Below, piece after piece: positions 31,717 through 40,494 of a DNA stretch of 64,000 nucleotides; position 1 is the stretch's first letter; every line of letters begins with the position of its first letter. The position numbers and the translations under genes were made by a program. A model generated the notes under the pieces. The model did not search any database and was not told the origin of the DNA. It saw only the letters and a list, made by a program, of their open reading frames with translations. Source of the DNA: JAAXIE01 sp965204245 (GTDB lineage: Bacteria; Chloroflexota; Dehalococcoidia; Lucifugimonadales; JAAXIE01); NCBI GenBank assembly GCA_965204245.1, contig CBDBED010000003.1, forward strand, positions 124,001 through 188,000, given 5' to 3'.

Positions 31717-34347
31717 ATGCAGACTGGCCACGATGCCCCTACCGAAGCGCCTTGGCATAGTCTGACTCGCGAAGAGACCATCGAGCGCCTCTCCTCCTCA
31801 GACTCCGGTCTCACTTCTGCATCTGCTGCTTCCCGCCTCGAGACCTATGGCCCAAATCAACTGGTTGGGACTCCTCCCGTCTCGGCCCTCAAGCTTCTGC
31901 TCGATGAGTTCCGCAGTCCCTTGGTGCTGGTCCTGATTGCCGCCGCCGCAGTCCTCTTGGCTGTTTCCCAAATTGCCGACGAGTCCGACCAACTTATTGA
32001 TGCCGTTCTCATCGGTCTTATCGTCCTGCTGAACGCCGGCTTGGGGTTCAGCCAGAACTACCGCGCCAGCAGGGGCATCGAGTCCCTCAACCGCTTGGCA
32101 GCCCCGTCAGCCACCGTCTTGCGCAACGGGGCCCCCGAGCAAGTGGACGCCAAGACCTTGGTACCCGGCGATGTGGTGCTACTGGAGGAAGGCAGTCGTG
32201 TGCCCGCCGACGGCAGGCTGCTGGAAAGCATTGAACTCAGTGTGGACGAATCGGCCCTCACCGGCGAGAGCATCGCCGTCCTGAAGCAGACCAACCCCGT
32301 GCAGGAGCAGGCTGCCCTAGCCGACCGCTTGTGCATGGCCTATAGCGGCACGGTCGCCATGCGCGGTCGGGGTCGCCTGCTGGTCACCGGCACCGGGATG
32401 CAAACCGAGGTGGGCCGCATTGCCGCCGAAGTCCAGACCACCGCCGACGAGCCCACCATCTTCCAGCGCGAGGTGAGGCGCTTGGCAGCCCGGATCGGCT
32501 GGATCATAGCCCTGCTGATTGGCATGGTGGTCGTCCTGCAACTGGTCCTCGGCGACCTCACCCTGCTGGAAACATTCATCACCGCCGTTGCCCTAGCAGT
32601 GGCCGCTGTGCCCGAGGGCCTGCCGGTGGTGCTCACCCTAGCCCTCGCCTTCGGCACAAGGCGCATGCTGGAACGCAAGGCCTTGGTGCGCGCCCTCCCC
32701 GTGGTTGAGATCATAGGAGCCGCTGAAGTTATCTGCACCGACAAGACCGGTACCGTCACCGAAGGGCGCATGACTGTGCGGCGGGTATCCACCTTTTCGC
32801 AAGAATTCGATGCGAACGATGTCTCCCCCGGAGACCAGCCTCAAGAACTAGCCTTGACTCTGCTGACGGCGGGCCTGTGCAACAACGTCCAGAGACATCC
32901 AGAGCACGGCTATGTGGGCGACCCCATGGAGGTCGCCCTGCTGGAACTAGCGGTGGGCACCCAGATGCCCCTGCAGGAATACCAGCGCACCGGAGAAATA
33001 CCCTTCAGTTCCGAGCGACGGATGATGTCCGTCGCCGTAAGCCATCCCAGCGACACGACCGGGCTGCTGCTGACCAAGGGCGCTCCTGAAGCAGTACTCC
33101 CTCTTTGCACCAAGATGATGGTCGAGGGTGGCGTTGAAGATCTTGGTAACGAAAGCCGCGACGCCCTCTTGGAGAAGACTCAGGGACTTGCAGGACAAGC
33201 CCTGCGAGTGCTGGCCTGCGCCTATCGTGAGCAGCCAGCAGGCCCGGCAGTATCAGAAGAAACCCTGACTTTCGTCGCACTCGCTGCCATGAGCGACCCG
33301 CCCCGGCGTGAGGCCGCACAAGCCATAGAGTCGGCCCAGCGTGCCGGAATACGTGTGGTCATGATTACCGGAGACAACAGCCGCACGGCCGCCGCCATAG
33401 GCAGGGAAGTCGGGTTGCAGGGCGACACTATGGAGTCCCGCAGGTTGGACGACCTAAGCGAGGAGGAATTCAAGGAGACCGTCAACCGCACCAGCATCTT
33501 CGCCCGTGCCGAGCCGCGTCACAAGGTGATGATTCTCCGCGCCCTCAAGGAAGACCACGAGGTCGTGCTCATGACGGGTGACGGAGTGAACGATGCCCCT
33601 GCACTTCGTAATGCGGATGTCGGCGTTGCCATGGGCATCAAGGGCACCGACGTGGCCCGCGACACCTCCGACATGGTGCTCCTCGACGACAACCTAGCCA
33701 CGATCGTTGCTGCCGTGGAAGAGGGCCGCCGCATCTTCCGCAACATCAAGAAGTTCGTGAACTACATGCTCACCGGCAACCTTGCGGAGGTATTGGTGAT
33801 TCTGGTGGCCACGGCCTTCGGCTATCTCCCAGTTACCGCCGTCCAAATCCTCTGGATTAACTTAGTCACCGACTCCGGCCCTGCCGTAGCACTAGCCTCC
33901 GACCCATCACCCCAAGGGGCAATGCGCGAGCCTCCTCGCCATGGCGCAGTGCTTGGCCGTTCCATGGCGGCCCTCGTCGGCAGCATCGGCATCATCAAGG
34001 CCGCCATACTGCTGGGCACCTTTTTCACCGGCCTCTGGCTGTGGGACTTGGACACCGCCCGCACCATGACCTTTACCGGGTTCGTGGTCCAGGAATACCT
34101 GAGGCTCTTGGTGATACGCATACAGGAGGGAATGCCTCCCCTCACCAACAAGTGGCTGTGGGCTGCCGTTACGGTGAGTCTTATACTCCAGATTGTTATC
34201 GTCTATACGCCCATTGGCGAGGCCGCTTTCGACACGACGGCCTTAGGGCTGGAGCAGTGGGGCATATTGGCAGCCGGTTTGGGTGTGGGCTTCATCATGG
34301 CCATCATCATTGGCAAGCTGGTCGTCAAGCGTTTCGGCCCCCTTTAG
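31717..34347 (+). CDS. Cation-transporting P-type ATPase (type IIA, Ca2+-like)
   Basis: An 876-residue membrane pump. Motifs in order are the N-terminal cation-ATPase segment, ALTGESIAV (actuator), PEGLPVVLTLALAFG (membrane helix 4 metal site), CTDKTGTVTEGRM (phosphorylated Asp near residue 345), KGAPEAVLPLC (nucleotide domain), MITGDN and MTGDGVNDAPAL (hinge). The PEGLP helix and overall length fit Ca2+ or Na+/K+-like type II pumps rather than heavy-metal pumps. A perfect TATAAT at 31703-31708 lies eight bases before the ATG, so the transcript may be leaderless; no ribosome site is visible. Length is complete. Confidence 0.93.
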   Translation: MQTGHDAPTEAPWHSLTREETIERLSSSDSGLTSASAASRLETYGPNQLVGTPPVSALKLLLDEFRSPLVLVLIAAAAVLLAVSQIADESDQLIDAVLIGLIVLLNAGLGFSQNYRASRGIESLNRLAAPSATVLRNGAPEQVDAKTLVPGDVVLLEEGSRVPADGRLLESIELSVDESALTGESIAVLKQTNPVQEQAALADRLCMAYSGTVAMRGRGRLLVTGTGMQTEVGRIAAEVQTTADEPTIFQREVRRLAARIGWIIALLIGMVVVLQLVLGDLTLLETFITAVALAVAAVPEGLPVVLTLALAFGTRRMLERKALVRALPVVEIIGAAEVICTDKTGTVTEGRMTVRRVSTFSQEFDANDVSPGDQPQELALTLLTAGLCNNVQRHPEHGYVGDPMEVALLELAVGTQMPLQEYQRTGEIPFSSERRMMSVAVSHPSDTTGLLLTKGAPEAVLPLCTKMMVEGGVEDLGNESRDALLEKTQGLAGQALRVLACAYREQPAGPAVSEETLTFVALAAMSDPPRREAAQAIESAQRAGIRVVMITGDNSRTAAAIGREVGLQGDTMESRRLDDLSEEEFKETVNRTSIFARAEPRHKVMILRALKEDHEVVLMTGDGVNDAPALRNADVGVAMGIKGTDVARDTSDMVLLDDNLATIVAAVEEGRRIFRNIKKFVNYMLTGNLAEVLVILVATAFGYLPVTAVQILWINLVTDSGPAVALASDPSPQGAMREPPRHGAVLGRSMAALVGSIGIIKAAILLGTFFTGLWLWDLDTARTMTFTGFVVQEYLRLLVIRIQEGMPPLTNKWLWAAVTVSLILQIVIVYTPIGEAAFDTTALGLEQWGILAAGLGVGFIMAIIIGKLVVKRFGPL

Positions 34348-34404
34348 GAGGCGCCCATGCGAAACCGTCTCAGCGACGTTCGATGGTCATGTCACTCTGT
34401 ACTG

Positions 34405-35019
34405 CTACAGGCTTCCGCCGAGGTGTGAAGTGTCGTTCAGCACCAGCATCACCGCCGGGTTCACTCCCACATCCAGCACAGTCAGCGAGCACGAGTCCAC
34501 CTTGAACCGCCACCCCGCTTCCAGCGGAAGGCCTGTCATGTAGGTCACTAGCGTCCGCAGCGCAGCCCCATGGCCCACGATCAGCAGGTCGCCCGCCGGG
34601 TGTCGTCCCATCATCTCAGTAGCCAGACCCTGCGAGCGCGCCTCCACCGCCCGGAAGTCCTCGCCCCCAGGCGGCGTGAATGAGGTATAGTCCTCCACCA
34701 TCGCTGCGTACAGTTCTGGGTCGGCGTCTCGGATGGCGGAAAACGACATCCCCTCCCATCGTCCGTAGGCCTGCTCCCTGAGTCTCTCGGAATGGATAAC
34801 CGTCACGTCGCGGCCGTCCAACGCCAATTCCATTGTTTGGCTGCACCGTAGGAGATCGCTACTATACGCGGCTTCTAGGGGCACACCGGTCAAACGCTCC
34901 CCAAGCTGCTTGGCTTGGTCACGTCCGACCTCATTCAGAGGTACGTCGGTATGCCCTTGCAGCAAGCCTCGGGCGTTCCAGTCCGTCTGCCCATGCCGTA
35001 CCAAGAACCATCTGGACAT
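34405..35019 (-). CDS. Histidine phosphatase family protein (phosphoglycerate mutase-like)
   Basis: A 204-residue cytoplasmic phosphatase. LVRHGQTDWNARG holds the phosphoacceptor His of the RHG motif at residue 8, and VGHGAALR holds the second active-site His. The Glu-containing EQAYGRWEGMS segment is also family-typical. Likely substrates are small phosphorylated metabolites (as in CobC- or GpmB-type enzymes); the exact one is unknown. It is 40 bases downstream of the unknown coiled-coil gene on the same strand and may share its transcript. Confidence 0.92.
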   Translation of the reverse strand: MSRWFLVRHGQTDWNARGLLQGHTDVPLNEVGRDQAKQLGERLTGVPLEAAYSSDLLRCSQTMELALDGRDVTVIHSERLREQAYGRWEGMSFSAIRDADPELYAAMVEDYTSFTPPGGEDFRAVEARSQGLATEMMGRHPAGDLLIVGHGAALRTLVTYMTGLPLEAGWRFKVDSCSLTVLDVGVNPAVMLVLNDTSHLGGSL

Positions 35020-35059
35020 CGACTAGTCTCGGAACGGCCAAGAACAGTGCAATGGGTGA

Positions 35060-36865
35060 CTAGCTGGCATCGGTCCGTTGGTGCCGGCCGATGTAGCCCA
35101 CCACCGGTTTCTTCTCCTCCGCATCCCACAAGAAGGCAATCCGGATGGTGCCCCGGTGGTACCCGTTGCCGGTGCCGATGTGCTCCGCCAGTTCCCGCTT
35201 GCGGCCACGCAGCCAGATCTCATAGTACTCACGGTACTGGCCCATGGTCACCGGCGATTGGCCTGAAGTGTAATGCCAGCCACACGCCTGCCGCAGGGAC
35301 AGGTCAAGGTCTATCTCTACGCTGCCGCCTGTCTTGGCATCGTAGCCCCTCTTGGAGTCCGAATACGTCGTTGCCAGCCACTCCAAGGCATCCCACACCT
35401 GTCGCGGGTTATCGAAGGGGATACCGGTGTCCGACTTGGCAATCAACTGGAAATTGAGGCGGTCGCTGAACTTCTGCTGCGCCAGTTGCAATGCCTGCTC
35501 CACGCTCTGGAATTCCGGCAGCGGTTCCACCGGCATGAGGGCCTGCGAACGCCGCGATTCCTGGTAGGAGACCCTCCAGTTTTCCGCCAAGTTCCGGCTC
35601 TCTCCCAGTTCGCTGGCCATCTGGTTGGTCTTTTCCCTCAGGGCTTCGTTGTCCGACGCGAGGCTGCGGTTTGCAGCAGCCAGCCTCTCGTTCTCCGCCC
35701 GCAGCGACGCAAGTTCCTCCTCCGAAATCAGAGGCTGCACGGGCTCGACGACTGCCTCGGCTTCCACCGCCTCCACCGCACCCTCGGCCTGCTCAGTCGC
35801 CGTCGGAAGCGATGCAGGGGATTGCACTTCCAAGGCCTCTATTGCAGCCAGTGCGCCGTCAATCTGCTGCTGCATTTCGGTGCGCCGTGGTGCCCTCTCC
35901 GCCTCTTCGCTACGTACGGCGGCCATCGAGTGCACCTGTGCATATTCCTTCAGCAGATCAGCCAGTTTGTGTATGGTGGCCCGGGCGGACTCCATGTCCT
36001 TCCATGGGCGGGGACGCTCATTGAGCTTCACCTCTGCATCCCACTCGAAAAAGGTCAGCAGGTCTGGATGTCGCTGCGCCACTGCTCGCACTTCGGCATC
36101 CAGCTCAGCGACCGCCTTGGCATCGGCCTGTTTTTTCTCCCGTATCTCTCCAATCGCCTCGACGAACTCTCTGATCCCCTGTTCCCAATCGGGCGAATTC
36201 GGCGATAGCAAGTCCAGCATGTCCAGAGTGCGCTGGAAAGCCTCGGAAAGCTCTTGTGACACCGGGGAAGCACCCGTAGACTCCACCGGGTCCTCAATAG
36301 GTTCCGCTTGGTCCTCCATGGCCTCCGGTTCTTCTTCGGCAGCTTGCGAAACACGCCCGCTGATATAAATGCCCATCAAGACCAGATCATCCTTGCTGAT
36401 ATCCGGGTTCTCTTCCGCCAACCCGTCTATGGCCTCGTCCCAAATCGGGTCCGGCTGTACCACTGATATGCTATGTGCCGAATAGTCCGGTGTCCCGTTC
36501 AACAACCCCCTGTCCCGCAGATAGGCGTCCATCCGTTCCCGCAACGGCTGCTGGGACTCTGCCCAGACCTTTATCACCGCACCAGCGAGATCATCCCTTT
36601 GCCTAGCCCAGTGGGCCACCGGGTCCTGAAGCAGCGGGGGCGGTGCCAGCTCCGAGTTTCGGAACCCGTCCACCGTTACATACGACCCAACGGCCTTGCG
36701 GAGGGCGGCCCGGGTCTCTCCCGACACCTGTAGTTGTCCCGTGAGCGCCTTTCTCACTACCCCGTCCCCAAAGTCCTTGGACATAGTCGAAAACAGATGG
36801 GTCAGCCCGACCATTGATGATTCTGCCGATAGGTCTGCCTGATGGACGCCATTGACTGCCGTCAT
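35060..36865 (-). CDS. Large protein of unknown function with coiled coil and conserved-looking C-terminal domain
   Basis: A 601-residue protein that I do not recognise. Residues ~1-150 are helical with several Trp. Residues ~160-200 are Glu/Pro-rich and probably disordered, and 200-370 are helical. A heptad-like coil lies around 390-445 (LRAENERLAAANRSL, then DNEALREK). The last ~140 residues form a compact domain with a GWHYTSGQSP segment and the strands YYEIWLRGRKRELAEH, GTIRIAFLWDAEEKK and VVGYIGRHQRT; the latter faintly recalls RelE/HigB-type folds. ATG 36865 follows AGGAGG at nine bases. No transmembrane segment is seen. Confidence 0.75.
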   Translation of the reverse strand: MTAVNGVHQADLSAESSMVGLTHLFSTMSKDFGDGVVRKALTGQLQVSGETRAALRKAVGSYVTVDGFRNSELAPPPLLQDPVAHWARQRDDLAGAVIKVWAESQQPLRERMDAYLRDRGLLNGTPDYSAHSISVVQPDPIWDEAIDGLAEENPDISKDDLVLMGIYISGRVSQAAEEEPEAMEDQAEPIEDPVESTGASPVSQELSEAFQRTLDMLDLLSPNSPDWEQGIREFVEAIGEIREKKQADAKAVAELDAEVRAVAQRHPDLLTFFEWDAEVKLNERPRPWKDMESARATIHKLADLLKEYAQVHSMAAVRSEEAERAPRRTEMQQQIDGALAAIEALEVQSPASLPTATEQAEGAVEAVEAEAVVEPVQPLISEEELASLRAENERLAAANRSLASDNEALREKTNQMASELGESRNLAENWRVSYQESRRSQALMPVEPLPEFQSVEQALQLAQQKFSDRLNFQLIAKSDTGIPFDNPRQVWDALEWLATTYSDSKRGYDAKTGGSVEIDLDLSLRQACGWHYTSGQSPVTMGQYREYYEIWLRGRKRELAEHIGTGNGYHRGTIRIAFLWDAEEKKPVVGYIGRHQRTDAS

Positions 36866-37064
36866 GCCTCGCCGCCTCCTCAATTCGATGGACGATTCTT
36901 AAACTTTTCCAATATCCTAAGTGGTGGGAACCCCGTCCATCTAGGCACTCGGCGACCTCTTTCCGGCCTCATTCTGCAAGACTTTTCAAGCGCATCGTGA
37001 CCCCCAGTCGCCATACAAGTACCAGAGTTACGCCAGACCTTTCTAATATGAATGCCCGCGGACC

Positions 37065-37382
37065 CTACTGTTCTCCCTCTTCACCCTCCAGAGGCAAGCG
37101 CCGGTAGGAGATCCCCCATCGGTTCATCAACTGCTGAACCGATGGCTGCTGCAACTCCGTCAACTCCCCCAGAAATCCCGCCAACGCATGCGCTGGCATC
37201 ATCTCCTGCGAGCACACCCAGCTTCTCTCAGCCGGCACCACATAGAGGAGCCCCTTCTGGTGGCTGCACCCCAACTCTACCCGGCTCAGTCCCTCGCCCT
37301 GCTTTATCTCCAAGCCATTATTCTCCAAGCGCGCCCCTCCAGACCATGGTGTCTGGTTACTATAACGCTCACAGGTACACAT
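37065..37382 (-). CDS. Possible small protein, unknown
   Basis: A 105-codon open frame with plausible composition: LENNGLEIKQGEGLSRVELG, AERSWVCSQEMMPAHALAGFLGEL and LMNRWGISYRRLPLEG. It starts with GTG and has no clear ribosome site. It fills part of the 620-base gap between the unknown gene and hflK, which otherwise holds only the hflK promoter. It may equally be non-coding. Confidence 0.35.
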   Translation of the reverse strand: MCTCERYSNQTPWSGGARLENNGLEIKQGEGLSRVELGCSHQKGLLYVVPAERSWVCSQEMMPAHALAGFLGELTELQQPSVQQLMNRWGISYRRLPLEGEEGEQ

Positions 37383-37441
37383 TCAAGCGTGAGAAATACC
37401 TCCAAATGCTCCTTGCTCTTGTACCCCAAACCCAATACTCG

Positions 37442-37450
37442 TGTTATAAT
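37442..37450 (+). promoter_or_regulatory. Extended -10 promoter of hflKC
   Basis: TGTTATAAT, an extended TGn-TATAAT -10 box, 40 bases before the hflK start. The only -35-like sequence, TTGTAC at 37419, is 20 bases upstream, so an extended -10 promoter without a strong -35 is the better reading. Confidence 0.5.
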
Positions 37451-37489
37451 GTCGTTCTGCCTCTGAGCAGACAGGTAACTGAGCAAAGA

Positions 37490-38638
37490 ATGTACCAACC
37501 TCCACGAAGAGAACCCGAAATAGATCTGGAACAACTCTTGGGACGAGTCCGGGGGTGGTTTGGTCGTTTCGGAGGAGGCTCAGGCACTGGCGCCGGACGT
37601 GGCCCGAATATGCCAGCCTTCCTCGTGTGGGGTATTCTCCTCATCGCCTTCATCGCATGGATGCTTTTCGGCATTCACCAAGTCCAGCCCGGTGAGCAGG
37701 GCATCCGGCGCACCTTCGGGAAATTCAGTGGCATTGAAAGCCCAGGCCTTCAGTGGCACTGGCCTACCCCCATCGGCAACACCCGGGTAGTCTCCGTGGA
37801 ACAGACCCGCAGCATGGAACTGGGCTTCCGCCAAGTGAACGGCGCCGTGACTCTCTTCCAAAAAGAAGCCCGTATGATCACAGGTGACCTCAACGTCGTC
37901 GACGCCCAGTTGGTTGTGCAATACAACATCAAGGACCTTCAGGACTTCGTTTTCCGCGTCTCCGACCCGGGCGACCCCGATCGGGCTGGCATGGTAGAGC
38001 CCGAGAGCCCCGAGGGACGCACTTTGAAGGATGCCACCGAGGCCGCCCTGAGGTTGGTCGTAGGACAGCGAGGCGTGGATGTGGTCCGCACGCAGAAGCG
38101 TCCTGAAGTCCAAGCTGAAACCCAGAGAGTGCTGCAAGAGATACTCGACGACTATCAGACAGGGATTCGGGTCGTCACGGTCAGGCTCCAGGACGTGGTG
38201 CCGCCCAATGAGGTGCGCGACGCTTTCGACGACGTATTGAGAGCCCGTCAAGAAAAGGAAACCGCGGAGAACCTAGCAGAAGCCTACAGACGTGATCAGA
38301 TACCCAGGGCGGAAGGTCAAGCCGCCCGTATCACACAGGCAGCCGAGGCTTTCAAGCAGGAGCGCATCAACCGGGCCACTGGTGAAGCTCAGAGATTTGA
38401 GGCCGTGCTAACCGAGTACCTCAACTCCGAGGACGTCACACGCCAACGGCTCTATCTTGAGGCGATGGAGGAGATACTGCCCAACATCTCCAAGATTATA
38501 GTGTCGCCTGAAGCGGCTGGAGGCGTAATACTGAACAATACCCGACAAGCCATCGTGCCGGTGCCAACGGCCTCACCGCTAGTCACGCCAGCACCCACTC
38601 CGGTCCCGGTTCAACCGGCTCCGCAGGCAACTCAGTAA
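37490..38638 (+). CDS. hflK: HflK, membrane protease-modulating SPFH protein
   Basis: A 382-residue membrane protein with one N-terminal helix (around residues 42-60, AFLVWGILLIAFIAWMLFGI) followed by a Band-7/SPFH domain (QVQPGEQGIRRTFGKFSGIE, NVVDAQLVVQYNI). A coiled-coil stretch holds LAEAYRRDQIPRAEGQAARI and a Pro/Thr tail ends the protein. HflK forms a cage with HflC around the FtsH protease. The glycine-rich N-terminus before the helix is typical. ATG 37490 is chosen because the upstream frame is not protein-like and an extended -10 box lies at 37442. HflC follows after three bases. Confidence 0.93.
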   Translation: MYQPPRREPEIDLEQLLGRVRGWFGRFGGGSGTGAGRGPNMPAFLVWGILLIAFIAWMLFGIHQVQPGEQGIRRTFGKFSGIESPGLQWHWPTPIGNTRVVSVEQTRSMELGFRQVNGAVTLFQKEARMITGDLNVVDAQLVVQYNIKDLQDFVFRVSDPGDPDRAGMVEPESPEGRTLKDATEAALRLVVGQRGVDVVRTQKRPEVQAETQRVLQEILDDYQTGIRVVTVRLQDVVPPNEVRDAFDDVLRARQEKETAENLAEAYRRDQIPRAEGQAARITQAAEAFKQERINRATGEAQRFEAVLTEYLNSEDVTRQRLYLEAMEEILPNISKIIVSPEAAGGVILNNTRQAIVPVPTASPLVTPAPTPVPVQPAPQATQ

Positions 38639-38641
38639 GCT

Positions 38642-39670
38642 ATGAAATACGCAGTATTGACAGTAGTGATAGTGCTCCTGATTGCCATCTTTGGCACTCA
38701 GAGCATGTTCACTGTGGATGAAGTGCAATTGGCGGTGGTGACCCGCTTCGGTGACATCAAGCAGGTGTACACCCAGCCAGGCCTTAAGTTCAAGGCTCCC
38801 TTCGTCGACCAGAAAAACTACTTCGACAAGCGTCTTCTCTACCGCGACTTGCCGGAGACCAGTCTGCCCGACGCAGATACTCTGTTCCTCAACATAGACG
38901 CGTATGCTCGGTATCGTATCGGGCACCAGGAGAATGGTCAGGTAGTGACGTCCGGCGCCGATGTAGAGAACTTCTTCGAGACGCTTACTACCGTGGAAAG
39001 GGCCGGGGAACGTGTCGAGCGAGTGGTAGCGTCCGCTCTTCGCGATGAGATCTCCACTCGTAAACGCGGTGAGATTATTGGGGCCACGGTGAAGACCGTT
39101 GTGTCGGAGGTTTCCGACCCCACCCTGGAAATCACTCTGGAAGAGGCTTTGACCCTCGACAACGAGGCCGAGCTAGGTGAAGACGTGACTGTGCCCTCCA
39201 TCACAAGGCAGGAGATTCTGGATACGGTGAGGGCGACCGCAGAAGCTGAAATCGAGCAAGCCAATCAGGGGATTACCTTGGTCGATGTGCGAATTAAGCG
39301 GGCAGACTTCCCCGAGGAGACGCAGCAGTCTATCTTCACTCGCATGCGAGCGGAGCGTGAACGGCTGGCTAGGGAGTTCAGGGCTGAAGGACAGCGAGAG
39401 AGGGACAGGATTGAGGCGGATGTGAACCGCCAGGTAGCTATCATCCGGTCACAAGCCGAGAGGGACGCCAACATTATTCGGGGTGAGGGTGAAGCACAAG
39501 CAATCAGTATTCTGGCAGAAGCCCTGCAGAAGGATCCCGAGTTCTATGCCTTCCGACGCAGCCTAGAGGCCTATACCAATTTCCTCACCCAGAATAGCAC
39601 CGTAGTACTCTCATCTGACTCAGACTTGTTCACCTTCTTGGAAAGTACTACAAGCGAAGAATCCCCCTAG
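38642..39670 (+). CDS. hflC: HflC, membrane protease-modulating SPFH protein
   Basis: A 342-residue partner of HflK. An N-terminal helix (AVLTVVIVLLIAIFGTQSMFTV) is followed by an SPFH domain (ELQ-type start VDEVQLAVVTRFGDIKQVYTQPGLKFKAPFVD) and the HflC-characteristic DVRIKRADFPEE and FRAEGQRERDRIEADVNRQ segments. It begins three bases after hflK ends, so translation is coupled. Together they regulate FtsH access to membrane substrates. ftsH itself is not in the window. The C-terminus is complete. Confidence 0.95.
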   Translation: MKYAVLTVVIVLLIAIFGTQSMFTVDEVQLAVVTRFGDIKQVYTQPGLKFKAPFVDQKNYFDKRLLYRDLPETSLPDADTLFLNIDAYARYRIGHQENGQVVTSGADVENFFETLTTVERAGERVERVVASALRDEISTRKRGEIIGATVKTVVSEVSDPTLEITLEEALTLDNEAELGEDVTVPSITRQEILDTVRATAEAEIEQANQGITLVDVRIKRADFPEETQQSIFTRMRAERERLAREFRAEGQRERDRIEADVNRQVAIIRSQAERDANIIRGEGEAQAISILAEALQKDPEFYAFRRSLEAYTNFLTQNSTVVLSSDSDLFTFLESTTSEESP

Positions 39671-39702
39671 CCACAGGATAACAGTGCCCTCACCTAGCGT
39701 GG

Positions 39703-39729
39703 TTGACCCGCTGTACTAGCCGTTATACT
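39703..39729 (+). promoter_or_regulatory. Possible trxA promoter
   Basis: TTGACC at 39703-39708 and TATACT at 39724-39729 with a 15-base spacer, slightly short. It lies 70 bases before the thioredoxin start in a 129-base gap after hflC. Confidence 0.4.
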
Positions 39730-39799
39730 CTGTTCTTATATCCAAATTCTTATTGTAAAACTGCCTCGCGACCCCAAAGATGACTCCCGGAGGAGCAGA

Positions 39800-40129
39800 A
39801 TGGCAAAGCCCTATCCCGTGACCGACAACGATTTCGAAGAAAAGGTTCTCAAAGCATCGCAGCCGGTGCTGGTGGACTTCTGGGCCGAATGGTGCGGCCC
39901 CTGCAAGATGATCGCACCCGTGGTGGATGATTTGGCCCAGGACTACGACGGCAAGATGGAGTTTGCCAAGGTAGATGTGGACGAGAACGCCAGCACTGCC
40001 ATGACTTACGGAGTACGCAGCATCCCCACGCTGCTTATATTCCAGAATGGGCAGCCCGTGGCACAAGTCGTCGGAGCGGTTTCCAAAGGGGCGCTCAAGA
40101 AGCACATCGATTCAGTGCTCGACTCCTAA
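39800..40129 (+). CDS. trxA: Thioredoxin
   Basis: A 109-residue thioredoxin of canonical length. The active site WAEWCGPCKM lies at residues ~30-38, with the buried Asp in VLVDFWA and the cis-Pro in GVRSIPTLLIF. It reduces protein disulfides in the cytoplasm. GGAGGAG lies upstream of the ATG. tRNA-Sec begins 35 bases after the stop with no terminator visible between, so the tRNA may be processed from the trxA transcript. Confidence 0.96.
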   Translation: MAKPYPVTDNDFEEKVLKASQPVLVDFWAEWCGPCKMIAPVVDDLAQDYDGKMEFAKVDVDENASTAMTYGVRSIPTLLIFQNGQPVAQVVGAVSKGALKKHIDSVLDS

Positions 40130-40164
40130 TAACCGGTGCCTCCCGTGAAGGTCAGGTCTCGCTA

Positions 40165-40259
40165 GGGAGTGGATGGGGCCCGGTGGCTCTTGCGGACTTC
40201 AAATCCGTTGTGCCTCGTAGCCCGGGGTAGGTGGGTTCGACTCCCTCCCACTCCCGCCA
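40165..40259 (+). tRNA. selC: tRNA-Sec (selenocysteine, anticodon TCA)
   Basis: A 95-base RNA including encoded CCA. The acceptor arms gggagtgg and ccactccc give a perfect 8-bp stem, the hallmark of tRNA-Sec (7 in normal tRNAs). The anticodon stem gcgga/tccgt encloses cttcaaa with anticodon TCA. A long variable arm (from ~40209 to 40228) and a TTCGACT T-loop follow, with G as discriminator base. The T-stem has one mismatch. Its presence implies that UGA can be decoded as selenocysteine, although selA, selB and selD are not in the window. Confidence 0.93.
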
Positions 40260-40295
40260 ACACCCTGCTCAAATACCCTCTGAAAGCCCCCATTC

Positions 40296-40313
40296 GTAGC
40301 TGGCGCCAGATAC
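40296..40313. repeat. Half-site palindrome gtagctggcgccagatac (element D)
   Basis: An 18-bp near-palindrome (one mismatch pair) joining the two half-sites gtagctg and gtatctg in inverted orientation; with flanks it reads cgtagctggcgccagatacaaa. The same half-sites build the repeats at 12.0-12.2 kb and 61.4-61.8 kb. It lies 37 bases downstream of tRNA-Sec. The surrounding 40260-40494 gap holds nothing else recognised. Confidence 0.6.
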
Positions 40314-40494
40314 AAACTAGCGTCATAAGGTGTTTCACCTTCAGCTAGGACAATGGGTCATCCTTGCGTGCCGGCTAGGTAGTCTCCATTTACTCTACGG
40401 CCAACAAATACCTGAGTGGATGCCAACCTTTGTTGTCTGCCCTTGGTACTGTCCTGCAACTGTCGCCATCCCAATCTACGAACGAATCTTCTTG

